A stretch of 7,105 nt of DNA. It comes from Spartobacteria bacterium UBA5019 (GTDB lineage Bacteria > Verrucomicrobiota > Verrucomicrobiia > Chthoniobacterales > Terrimicrobiaceae). The DNA is taken from positions 35,979 to 43,083 of the forward strand of contig DGXZ01000029.1 of NCBI GenBank assembly GCA_002396485.1, written 5' to 3'. The translations under genes were made by a program, and so were the position numbers. Under the pieces are notes generated by a model that was not told the DNA's origin, did no database searches, and saw nothing but the letters and a program-made list of their open reading frames with translations. This document shows positions 1 through 6,565 of the stretch, in pieces (position 1 is the stretch's first letter; each line of letters opens with the position of its first letter).

Positions 1-217
1 TAGCCACCGCAGAGGCGACTGCTGCGGCTTGGGCGGGAGCCGCTGTGGCCACTGCAGATGCAATAGCTACTGACTGTGCAGGCGATGCGGTAGCCACCGC
101 AGAGGCGACAGCTGCGGCTTGTGCAGGTGCGGCACTTGCTGCGCTGGAAGCAATCTGAGAGGCAAGACCGGGAGCGAATGCCGTAGCTGCGGCAGCGATC
201 GCTGCGGCTTGCGTGGG
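1..217 (-). repeat. 45-bp coding tandem repeat (15-residue units)
   Basis: Five consecutive units are visible, starting at 217, 172, 127, 82 and 37 when read on the minus strand; the last is cut by the window edge. Each begins with a Pro codon, and the later ones read PAQ-AAAVASAVA. The units starting at 127 and 37 are almost identical in DNA (about 3 differences over 37 bases), while the unit between them (82-38) differs at many synonymous and some non-synonymous positions. The recent duplication step therefore appears to have been a 90-bp double unit. The first two units (217-128) are degenerate. Confidence 0.85.
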
Positions 218-460
218 ATTCGCCTTGCTCAATTGGGAGACGGCAGCAACTAAGGCCTCAGTGTCTCCGCGATTGCCGTAAGCTCTAGCAAGAGCCTGCA
301 CGACTGCCCTGGCTTGAGCCGGAGTTAGTTTGTTCTTGCTCGCGATTGCCATGGCGGCTTGCCGTTCACCTCCAGAGCTCTGGGCTAGGGAAAGTGGCGC
401 TGTGCCAAGAACCAGAAGAAGGACGACCGAAGAGAGTGTGGGATGAATCTTCATAATCAT
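1..460 (-). CDS. Secreted alanine-rich tandem-repeat protein (partial, 3' end outside window)
   Basis: I do not recognise a named family. Reading from the ATG at 460 gives 153 residues before the window ends with the frame still open. Residues 1-26 look like a Sec signal peptide: a short Lys/His N-region, the hydrophobic core VVLLLVLGTAPL and a likely cleavage site after SLA (before QSS). A more ordinary region follows (about 27-81, including KNKLTPAQARAVVQALARAYG). From residue 82 the protein becomes 15-residue tandem units starting with Pro, of the type PAQAAAVASAVATAA. The units are nearly pure Ala/Val/Ser and probably form short helices broken by the prolines. An in-frame ATG at 454 (MKIHP) is an equally good start; neither has a Shine-Dalgarno sequence. 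Export is well supported by the signal peptide. A structural surface or periplasmic role is only inferred. Confidence 0.8.
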   Translation of the reverse strand, partial: MIMKIHPTLSSVVLLLVLGTAPLSLAQSSGGERQAAMAIASKNKLTPAQARAVVQALARAYGNRGDTEALVAAVSQLSKANPTQAAAIAAAATAFAPGLASQIASSAASAAPAQAAAVASAVATASPAQSVAIASAVATAAPAQAAAVASAVA

Positions 461-466
461 AATATA
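461..466 (-). promoter_or_regulatory. Possible -10 element giving a leaderless transcript
   Basis: On the minus strand TATATT lies directly before the ATG at 460 and 6 bases before the second ATG at 454. A transcript starting about 7 bases after this hexamer would begin at the second ATG, so the mRNA would be leaderless. This fits the missing Shine-Dalgarno sequence. No good -35 hexamer is seen at 16-18 bp, so the call is weak. An alternative -10 (GATACA) lies farther upstream, around 485-490. Confidence 0.25.
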
Positions 467-511
467 AATTGCGGTTGAAAATGTATCTTGAGCGTGGGCG
501 GATGAAAGGCA

Positions 512-521
512 AGAAATTTCT
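512..521. promoter_or_regulatory. 10-bp perfect palindrome AGAAATTTCT
   Basis: AGAAATTTCT is a perfect palindrome in the gap between the ligase stop (579) and the Ala-rich protein start (460). Its centre lies about 23 bp, roughly two helical turns, from the centre of the neighbouring inverted repeat at 529-550. It could be part of a regulator-binding region, but a short AT-rich palindrome like this can arise by chance. Confidence 0.25.
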
Positions 522-528
522 CACAGGA

Positions 529-550
529 AATGTTACAAATCCGTAACATT
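529..550. promoter_or_regulatory. Perfect 8-bp inverted repeat, operator or hairpin
   Basis: AATGTTAC (529-536) and GTAACATT (543-550) are exact reverse complements separated by 6 bases. The site lies about 70 bp upstream of the Ala-rich protein start and about 30 bp past the ligase stop, both on the minus strand. Two readings are possible: an operator for a dimeric regulator of the downstream gene, or an RNA hairpin at the ligase transcript end. The stem is AU-rich and no clean U-run follows, so an intrinsic terminator is the weaker reading. The regulator is unknown. Confidence 0.45.
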
Positions 551-578
551 GTCCCACAGAAAGTCAGCTCCTTCGACA

Positions 579-2519
579 TCATGGCGAAGGGGTCTTTTGC
601 TTCGCGAGCAGCAGCGCTTCCCTTCGCGCTGCGGAGAAAGTCGAGGAAGGGAGATGCAGTGCCAGACTATAAAATGCGATGGCTTCGTCTGTCTGACCCG
701 AAAGTTCAAGATGGAGGGCGTAGAACTCATATGGCGTCGCATAATAAGGCGCTTGAGCGATGGCCGCACGATGGAGAGGTGCGGCTTGCACAAAACTGCC
801 TAGGTTGTCGTAGGCGTGGGCCAAGTTCATCAGATGCCAGGCATTGCCGGGTTCTCCTTGCTTGGCGATTGAAGACAATTCAACCGAACGCTGCAGCAGG
901 CGGCGGCGCTCCAACTCGGGAAATCCGGTGTATTTGCCAAGAGCAAGTGCGACCCGCCCTCCAGTGGCGGCAAGGGCGCTGTGCTTCGGGTTGGATTCGA
1001 TTCCCGACTCCGCAAATTCCAGCGCCATTTCAGAATTTCCGAGCGCAAGCGCTGAATCCGCGCGAATCCAGGCGAGCTCGGAGTTGAGACAATTCCACGA
1101 GGACAACCCAAGACCAATCGCCGCAGCGAGGGCAGTGGCAAAAGCCAAGCGTGATGCAACAACCGAGATTCGCTCAGATGAAAACCTCCGTCCTGGCGAG
1201 GCAAGAATAGCCAGTGAAACACAGCCCAAGAGCGCGTTGGCTGGAACCTGCATGTTGAAATCAAAAAACGCGTGAACTGCAAACGCGGCGAGCGAGGACA
1301 TGGCTCCCATCTGCATTGCGGCCTTCAGGCTCGCAGGCGAACCACCGGCAGCAATTCGTTGGCGAAGATCGACGACCACCGACCTCCATCCCGAAGAGAG
1401 GTGCACAAGCAAAACGCAAAAACCCAGCCCGACACCGATCAACCCGATCTCCGCAAGCGCTTGCAGCCAGTCGTTGTGGGCGAAGATATCATCCAGCGCA
1501 TCCGAGCGGAGCCTGTATTGGCGCGCGAAGTTCGTGAAAGTGCCAAGACCGGTTCCAACAATCGGCTCACCCTGCCATTGACGAAAAACCGTTTTCCAAA
1601 CAGTCGTGCGGTAGGTTTCCTCACCCGCTTTCAGAATGCGATATTGGGCGAGATCGCTCGACTCATAAGCTTGCCAAACCGCCCCCAGAGTGACCAAAAG
1701 AGCGATGGCCACCAAGCCAAACATCCGCCCCCGACTGCCCCAGGCTCCGAGCAAGAGGCCGCGGGCGCTAATAACAACAAAGACAGCCAGCGCAGCAACG
1801 GCTCCGAGCACACCCCCGCGACTCTGGGTGAGGATGCCAACAGCGAAAAACATGGCCGCACCGTAAAGCAGGAGTAGGCGTGGCCAGAGGCTCACCCGCC
1901 CCCAGACGCCGATGGAGAGGGCGAAAGCGCCGGCGAAATTCAAAAGCCAGGCGAGATGGTTGGCATTCCAGTAAAAACCCCTAGCCCGAAATGCATGGCC
2001 CTCCATCCGTTCAGGACAAAGATCCGTGATCCAGCCGAGGTAAGGAAGCGCATTGGGGAAAAGATATTGAAAAATACCCAAAGCCGCTTGCGCAAAGGAT
2101 CCGACCAGCAAGATCGAGAGGAGTGCGAGCCTTTCCCCCGGGCCCGTGATGACAAAAACCAGCAGGCAATAAACAATCCAGGCCGCAAGAACCAGACGCA
2201 AAATCGCACCCTGCAGCCATAGGTCGGATTCGCCCGCAAGCGGAATCGCCAGCCATCCCGTGAGAGCTGCGGCAAAGGAGATACACACCCATCGCGGAAT
2301 TGCAAAATCCCGCTGCGTCAACTTCCAAGCACCGAAGAAGACGGCAAGACAAAGCACAGCATAAGCCGGGAGGGGCAGGAAGGGATAAGGTCCCCGGCCC
2401 ACAAAATACTGGGCAACCAGAAGCGCAAGACCGCAGAAGATGGCTGTGAGATAATTCACCGCGCACATCCATAAACCAGAACCCCTCGATGCAGAAACAG
2501 TGATTTCAGACTTGGGCAT
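579..2519 (-). CDS. O-antigen ligase/polymerase family membrane protein (Wzy_C) with C-terminal TPR region
   Basis: The protein has 646 residues. About a dozen hydrophobic segments between residues 17 and 472 indicate a polytopic inner-membrane protein. The Wzy_C (O-antigen ligase/polymerase) signatures are present in order: GFYWNANHLAWLL (181-193), TQSRGGVLGA (231-240), PIVGTGLGTF (319-328) and HNDWLQALAEIGLIG (348-362). His348 probably matches the conserved functional His of WaaL-type ligases. Residues 480-646 form a soluble helical tail with TPR-like pairs such as WHLMNLAHAYDNLGSFVQAAPLH and DEAIAFYSLAL, possibly outside the membrane and binding partners. Family members move or polymerise lipid-linked glycans on the periplasmic side; ligase, polymerase and protein glycosyltransferase cannot be told apart from sequence. 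I chose the ATG at 2519 because the frame before it runs antisense through the neighbouring gene. A GTG at 2552 or an ATG at 2573 would add 11 or 18 residues. No Shine-Dalgarno sequence lies at the usual distance. Confidence 0.9.
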   Translation of the reverse strand: MPKSEITVSASRGSGLWMCAVNYLTAIFCGLALLVAQYFVGRGPYPFLPLPAYAVLCLAVFFGAWKLTQRDFAIPRWVCISFAAALTGWLAIPLAGESDLWLQGAILRLVLAAWIVYCLLVFVITGPGERLALLSILLVGSFAQAALGIFQYLFPNALPYLGWITDLCPERMEGHAFRARGFYWNANHLAWLLNFAGAFALSIGVWGRVSLWPRLLLLYGAAMFFAVGILTQSRGGVLGAVAALAVFVVISARGLLLGAWGSRGRMFGLVAIALLVTLGAVWQAYESSDLAQYRILKAGEETYRTTVWKTVFRQWQGEPIVGTGLGTFTNFARQYRLRSDALDDIFAHNDWLQALAEIGLIGVGLGFCVLLVHLSSGWRSVVVDLRQRIAAGGSPASLKAAMQMGAMSSLAAFAVHAFFDFNMQVPANALLGCVSLAILASPGRRFSSERISVVASRLAFATALAAAIGLGLSSWNCLNSELAWIRADSALALGNSEMALEFAESGIESNPKHSALAATGGRVALALGKYTGFPELERRRLLQRSVELSSIAKQGEPGNAWHLMNLAHAYDNLGSFVQAAPLHRAAIAQAPYYATPYEFYALHLELSGQTDEAIAFYSLALHLPSSTFSAARREALLLAKQKTPSP

Positions 2520-2567
2520 AGTTTTTTTTGAATCGTCACCACCCTCCAGCACGTAGAAAATTCCCGC

Positions 2568-3734
2568 ATGCATCCAATGACCATTCCGACACAAGCCGCG
2601 CGCCGTGTTTTTCCGCCATTTCGACTCACAAACCTCCTCCGAAGCACGTTCGAACCACGGACCGGACAGAAAATTTGTATTCTGATCGACCTCCCGGATG
2701 CATCGCACATCAAGGATTTCACCTTTTTGAAAAATCCAGAACTCACGATTCAAAGAAACGCCGTGAAGTTCTTCTTCGAGCCGCTCCGTGACGGCACACT
2801 GGCCGAACTCGGACTCGGCGGCGGCGAGATGTATGCCTACAAAATCACAGGCGGCAGCAACCTCGACCTTCCCGATGAGGCCTACACGCCCGAGGGACGC
2901 ACAGTCAGCCTGGAGAAGGATGTCTATCCGCACTACGACATCATTCTCTGCATCTCGACCTATTCCGCCACGGCACCTCTCACAGCGTTTGCCAAGCAAT
3001 TCGGCTTCCGGGGTGCGACGCTCCACGGGGTCAACCAAACCATCCTGCGCACAGGTCTCGCTGTGAGCTACGACGATGTGAGCATTGATGCCGAAAAAAT
3101 GCGCCTTGGCATGACCAATGCCGATTGGGTGGAGATCGATTTTCTGTTCAACGGAAAAAACCACACACTCCGACTCGAACTCGGCGGCCAGGAAGCACAG
3201 AAGAGCCACGGCCTCTGCCGGGGTGACGAACCGGATGTCGCCAACCTCCCGGCTGGCGAGATTTATTATGTGCCCACCGGAGCTTCGGGCGAATTCCCCA
3301 TGCGCTACGAAGACGGCACGATCGGCCTCATGCACGTCGCCGGCGGCCGAATCCAGAAAGCCGAACTCCTCAGCGGAGACCCCTCGGTCGTGGAAGCCCA
3401 CAATCAAAAACTCGTCTCCGACCCAGTGACGGGCGAACTCGGCGAGCTGGGCTTCGGAACACAAATCCTTCCTGTGTCGGGCCGTGACATCCAGGACGAA
3501 AAAATTCGGGGAACCATCCATGTGGCGACCGGCCGCAGTGATCATCTGGGAGGCTCGCTGACGCCCGACAAATTTGCGGAGCACCTCAACGCCACGCACG
3601 ACGACATTCTTTTTGCACCGCACAAAACACCGGAGATTCTCGTCACCCAGGCCCGCATGCACCGGCACGGAGAGACGGTCGTTTTGATAGAAAACTTCGA
3701 GCCTTCCGCCTACATCAACAGCCTGCTTGCCTGA
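2568..3734 (+). CDS. M29 aminopeptidase-like metalloprotein (COG2309-type)
   Basis: The protein has 388 residues and no signal peptide, so it is probably cytoplasmic. The C-terminal half carries the ordered motifs of the aminopeptidase T (M29) family: LPAGEIYYVP (227-236), GELGFGTQ (292-299), DEKIRGTIHVATG (310-322) and HDDILF (344-349). The candidate metal ligands are Glu231, Glu293, His318, His344 and Asp346, in the order and approximate spacing of the two-metal M29 site. The first 200 residues fit the family less clearly and the total is somewhat shorter than typical M29 enzymes of about 410 residues. Peptide-bond cleavage is therefore likely but not proven, and the natural substrate is unknown. 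The ATG at 2577 is an alternative start; neither has a Shine-Dalgarno sequence. The gene is divergent from the ligase (48-bp gap) and convergent with the fucose synthase gene (13-bp gap), so it is probably its own transcription unit. Confidence 0.82.
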   Translation: MHPMTIPTQAARRVFPPFRLTNLLRSTFEPRTGQKICILIDLPDASHIKDFTFLKNPELTIQRNAVKFFFEPLRDGTLAELGLGGGEMYAYKITGGSNLDLPDEAYTPEGRTVSLEKDVYPHYDIILCISTYSATAPLTAFAKQFGFRGATLHGVNQTILRTGLAVSYDDVSIDAEKMRLGMTNADWVEIDFLFNGKNHTLRLELGGQEAQKSHGLCRGDEPDVANLPAGEIYYVPTGASGEFPMRYEDGTIGLMHVAGGRIQKAELLSGDPSVVEAHNQKLVSDPVTGELGELGFGTQILPVSGRDIQDEKIRGTIHVATGRSDHLGGSLTPDKFAEHLNATHDDILFAPHKTPEILVTQARMHRHGETVVLIENFEPSAYINSLLA

Positions 3735-3739
3735 GCAGG
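3722..3739 (+). terminator. Weak hairpin at the convergent gene ends
   Basis: CCTGCT (3722-3727) and AGCAGG (3734-3739) form a 6-bp perfect stem over the stop codon of the M29-like gene. A T-run (GGTTTTTT) follows only about 13 bases later, inside the end of the opposing fucose synthase gene, so this is not a standard intrinsic terminator. The 13-bp gap between the two stop codons leaves no room for one outside the coding sequences. Confidence 0.2.
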
Positions 3740-3747
3740 ACTGGGGT

Positions 3748-4674
3748 TCACCGGTTTTTTAAAAACCACTCGTAGGCATCCCGTATACCCTCCTTGAGGC
3801 CAATGCGGGGGTTCCATCCGAGGGCAAGAAGCTTGCCCACGTGCATCAGCTTGCGCGGAGTTCCATCCGGCTTCGAGGTATCGAAGACGAGCGATCCCTC
3901 AAAGCCAAGCACCTCGCAGACGGTCTCCGCAAGTTCCCTGATCGAGACATCCTCGCCACAGCCGATGTTGACGATTTCAGGAGAGTCGTAGTTTTCGAGA
4001 AGGAAGAAGCAAGCGTCGGCGAGGTCATCCACATGGAGAAACTCGCGACGGGGAGTGCCGCTGCCCCAGACGGAAACCTCGTTGGCTCCGCCCTGCTTGG
4101 CCTCATGTACCTTTCGGATCAAGGCCGGGAGGACATGCGAAGTGTGAAGATCGAAGTTGTCATTCGGCCCGTAGAGATTTGTCGGCATCCCGGAGATGAA
4201 ATTTTTCCCATACTCGCGGGCGTAAGCCTGGCAGAGCTTGATGCCGGCAATCTTTGCAATGGCGTAGGCATCGTTCGTCGGTTCCAGCGGACCGGTGAGC
4301 AACGCATCCTCCGTGAGCGGCTGGGGAGCCAATTTCGGATAAATGCACGAGCTGCCGAGGAAGAGGAGTTTCGTCACGCCAAAGTCGGCTGCGGCTTGGA
4401 TGACATTGTTCTGAATCGTGAGGTTCTCGATGAGGAACTCGACCGGCTTCTCAAAGTTTGCGGCAATGCCCCCCACCCTTGCGGCGGCATCCACCACATA
4501 GTCCGGACGCTCCGCCTCGAAAAAACCACGCACGACGGCGCGATCCATGAGGTCAAGTTCCTGCCGTGTGCGAGTGAGGATGTGTTCAAAGCCGGCCAGC
4601 TGGAGCCGCCTCACGATGGCGCTCCCGACCATGCCGCGATGCCCCGCCACAAAAACCTTTGCCACTTTTTCCAT
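3748..4674 (-). CDS. fcl: GDP-L-fucose synthase
   Basis: The 308-residue protein is a bifunctional epimerase-reductase. It converts GDP-4-keto-6-deoxy-D-mannose to GDP-L-fucose with NADPH, the last step of the de novo pathway in the cytoplasm. It is an extended SDR: Rossmann motif GHRGMVGSA (11-19), GSSCIYPKLAPQPLTED (107-123), YAIAKIAGIKLC (137-148), MPTNLYGPNDNF (163-174), WGSGTPRREFLHVDD (203-217) and SKPDGTPRKL (267-276). By alignment from memory with E. coli Fcl (Ser107, Cys109, Tyr136, Lys140, His179), the catalytic residues are Ser108, Cys110, Tyr137, Lys141 and His180, all intact. Length is close to the E. coli enzyme. The usual partner gmd (GDP-mannose 4,6-dehydratase) is not adjacent. 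The gene starts 41 bp after the SDR-like gene and is probably the last of that series. The product would feed fucose-containing envelope polysaccharide, which fits the nearby ligase. Confidence 0.97.
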   Translation of the reverse strand: MEKVAKVFVAGHRGMVGSAIVRRLQLAGFEHILTRTRQELDLMDRAVVRGFFEAERPDYVVDAAARVGGIAANFEKPVEFLIENLTIQNNVIQAAADFGVTKLLFLGSSCIYPKLAPQPLTEDALLTGPLEPTNDAYAIAKIAGIKLCQAYAREYGKNFISGMPTNLYGPNDNFDLHTSHVLPALIRKVHEAKQGGANEVSVWGSGTPRREFLHVDDLADACFFLLENYDSPEIVNIGCGEDVSIRELAETVCEVLGFEGSLVFDTSKPDGTPRKLMHVGKLLALGWNPRIGLKEGIRDAYEWFLKNR

Positions 4675-4715
4675 GCGGTGTTTTTAGCGGATTTGATCTT
4701 CCCCGCAAGACAGGA

Positions 4716-5567
4716 TCACCCTGCGCGCAGGCCTGCTTCGAGCGTGGGATGTCGAAACACGTAGCCCAAGCTCTCCGCCACCGCCGGACGAACGCGCACA
4801 CTGTCGAGCATGACATGCGACAACTCGCCGAGTGCGAGTTTGAGGGCACAGGAAGGCGCGGGCAGAATCGCGGGACGTCGCACCACGCGCGCCAGCGTGC
4901 GGGTGAACTCGGCATTCCGCACCGGCTCCGGATTCACGGCATTCACCGCGCCACTCACCGATTGGTTTTCCACCGCCCAGAGAATCATCCCGGCGACATC
5001 GTCCACATGGATACAACTCATCCACTGCCGCCCATTGCCAAGATTCCCTCCCAAGCCGAGTTGAAAAACCGGACGCACCAAGCCCATCGCCCCGCCTGGG
5101 CCTGTCACAAAGCCAATACGAAGCCGCACCAGGCGGCACCCGAGCGCCTCGGCAGGCATCGCCGCAGCCTCCCAGGCCTGGCACACGTCCGCCAGAAAAC
5201 CACTTCCCGCTGGAGCTGATTCATCGACCTCCCGCTCGTCCGTGTCACCGTAAAAACCAATCGCCGAGGCATTGATGAGCACGCCAATGCCCGAATGAAG
5301 ACTGCCGACCACCTTGCGCGTTGTTTCCACACGGCTGCGCACGATCTTTTCCTTCTTCGACGCCGTCCACAGCCCCAAAATTGGCTCGCCCGCGAGGTTC
5401 ACCACGGCATCCAAGCCCGAAAAATCGAGGTTACCGTTCGCTTCAATTCTGCGAAATCCAGCCCTCGCGCTTCGGGAGAACCGCAACACGCCATGCCCCG
5501 CCGCTTCGGCCATGCGGCACAGCCTCGCCCCCACATACCCTGTTGCACCAATAACTCCGATTTTCAT
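4716..5567 (-). CDS. TIGR01777/YfcH-type SDR-like epimerase family protein
   Basis: The 283-residue protein has a nucleotide-binding motif at the N-terminus (GATGYVG, 7-13), then NLAGEPILG (57-65), SAIGFYGDT (101-109), LVRLRIGFVTGPGGA (146-160) and WMSCIHVDDVAGM (182-194). The C-terminal DUF1731-type module carries LPAPSCALKLALGELSHVML (235-254) and FRHPTLEAGL (271-280). This domain order matches the TIGR01777 family (E. coli YfcH, human SDR39U1), whose physiological reaction is unknown. As in that family, the classical Tyr-x-x-x-Lys pair is absent (Tyr106 is followed by GDTD). I chose the ATG at 5567 because MKIGVIGATG begins the Rossmann strand directly; the frame stays open for 57 more codons upstream, but these lie in the end of the previous gene and look like shadow sequence. 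The gene follows the FAD oxidoreductase by 28 bp, suggesting co-transcription and a shared role. Confidence 0.92.
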   Translation of the reverse strand: MKIGVIGATGYVGARLCRMAEAAGHGVLRFSRSARAGFRRIEANGNLDFSGLDAVVNLAGEPILGLWTASKKEKIVRSRVETTRKVVGSLHSGIGVLINASAIGFYGDTDEREVDESAPAGSGFLADVCQAWEAAAMPAEALGCRLVRLRIGFVTGPGGAMGLVRPVFQLGLGGNLGNGRQWMSCIHVDDVAGMILWAVENQSVSGAVNAVNPEPVRNAEFTRTLARVVRRPAILPAPSCALKLALGELSHVMLDSVRVRPAVAESLGYVFRHPTLEAGLRAG

Positions 5568-5595
5568 GTTGAAGACAAAATGCGTCCGCCACCGT

Positions 5596-6525
5596 TCAAG
5601 CGCCAGAAATAATGCGCGCCGCTGCCGCGCGTCCCGCAAGCCAGGCGGATTCCACACGCGACTCGCCGAGCAAATCCCCCGCGAAATGCCATCCCTCGGG
5701 CAGGGCCGGGATTCCCATTTTCCCTGAAATGCGGGCATACCGCCAGCGGTGCGGATGCACGGCGCGGAAGACGCTCGATGGGATTTCCCAACGCTCTTCC
5801 ATGAGTGCCCGCAGATCCGCTACCCAGCTTGCCGGATCGTCTTCCAAGCGGGTGCGGCTGAATTCCTCCGAAGCGTGGACGACCATCACAGTGAAGCCCT
5901 CCCCAACATGCCCGGACTTGTGATTCTCGCACGCCGACCAAGCCAGCGCATGACCCGAACGGTCGCTGATGGCATACCTCACTGCCGTTGCTCCCACCAT
6001 CTCACCCTCGTAGAGAAAAAGCCCCGCCAAACACGGAGCGTACGGATTTTCTGCGCCGGAAATCCCAACCAGTTTTGCGGTCTGCGGCCAAGGAGCCGTG
6101 CTGAGGATGAGGTCAAACTCCTCACCGCCCACACGGCGATCTTCCACGGCTTCAATCGTCACACCCGTCCTCACGTCCAAGCCCTCGGCCAGCGCACGCG
6201 CGAGACGGCTGTTCCCCTTGGCATGAAAAAAACGCTCCTCGCCGGGCAGCTCCCGACCTGCCTCATCGAAAATCGGCGATTGGATTTCCAGCAAATCCCC
6301 GCCGCAGGCCAACCGAGCCTCCCGCGAAAAATCCGCATCCCTCATCGTGAAATACTGCGCCCCGTGATCCACCGAGTGCCCCTCCCAGCGCTTCGTCGCA
6401 CACCGCCCGCCCATGCCGCGCGACTTGTCAAAAACCACCACACGAAATCCCGCATCAGCCAGCAACCGCGCCGCACCGATCCCAGCCATCCCGGCCCCAA
6501 TCACTGCCACAGACTTGTTTTCCAT
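5596..6525 (-). CDS. Renalase-like FAD-dependent oxidoreductase (COG3380)
   Basis: The 309-residue protein begins with an FAD-binding Rossmann motif, VIGAGMAGIGAARLL (8-22), followed by the COG3380 signature FDKSRGMGGRCATKR (32-46), DHGAQYFT (53-60), HPHRWRYAR (257-265) and a C-terminal flavin-binding segment, FAGDLLGESRVESAWLAGRA (281-300). It is a complete member of the small amine-oxidase-fold family that includes renalase. Characterised bacterial renalases oxidise dihydro-isomers of NAD(P)H that arise as metabolic by-products. Whether this protein does the same is inference; an unspecific amine or carotenoid oxidoreductase label would also fit. It has no signal peptide and is presumably cytoplasmic. 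The start at 6525 places the Rossmann strand at residue 6, as usual. Only a weak purine stretch (GTAGGG) lies about 10 bases upstream. The next gene (TIGR01777 family) follows after 28 bp. Confidence 0.9.
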   Translation of the reverse strand: MENKSVAVIGAGMAGIGAARLLADAGFRVVVFDKSRGMGGRCATKRWEGHSVDHGAQYFTMRDADFSREARLACGGDLLEIQSPIFDEAGRELPGEERFFHAKGNSRLARALAEGLDVRTGVTIEAVEDRRVGGEEFDLILSTAPWPQTAKLVGISGAENPYAPCLAGLFLYEGEMVGATAVRYAISDRSGHALAWSACENHKSGHVGEGFTVMVVHASEEFSRTRLEDDPASWVADLRALMEERWEIPSSVFRAVHPHRWRYARISGKMGIPALPEGWHFAGDLLGESRVESAWLAGRAAAARIISGA

Positions 6526-6565
6526 GGCCCAAACCCTACCGGATCAAGCCCAGCCTGGCGCGGAT

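Noticed and set aside
1..217. Regularly spaced repeats considered as a CRISPR array
   Set aside because: The 45-bp units are contiguous without unique spacers, stay in one reading frame and encode a periodic peptide behind a signal sequence, so this is a coding tandem repeat.
530..1877. Several plus-strand open frames (530-1087, 844-1275, 1272-1877) opposite the ligase gene
   Set aside because: They are antisense to the TPR and membrane regions of the ligase, overlap each other in different frames and have unlikely composition.
2520..3668. The ligase frame stays open for 383 more codons on the minus strand, giving an apparent 1029-residue protein
   Set aside because: The extension is in exact codon register with the M29-like gene on the plus strand, so it only shows that this gene hardly uses TTA, CTA and TCA codons. 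The sense protein has clear family motifs and the antisense product has none.
3751..3765. GGTTTTTT/AAAAACC inverted repeat resembling a terminator
   Set aside because: It lies inside the last codons of fcl (Trp-Phe-Leu-Lys-Asn-Arg), where a Phe-Leu-Lys-Asn run gives such a sequence by coding alone, and no G/C-rich stem accompanies it.
3841..4764. 307-residue plus-strand open frame opposite fcl
   Set aside because: It is antisense to a gene with a complete, recognisable active site and shows no domain of its own.
5568..5738. 57-codon upstream extension of the TIGR01777 gene into the FAD oxidoreductase gene
   Set aside because: The extension lies mostly over the end of the FAD gene in another frame and has low-quality composition, while MKIGVIGATG at 5567 is the normal start of the Rossmann fold in this family.
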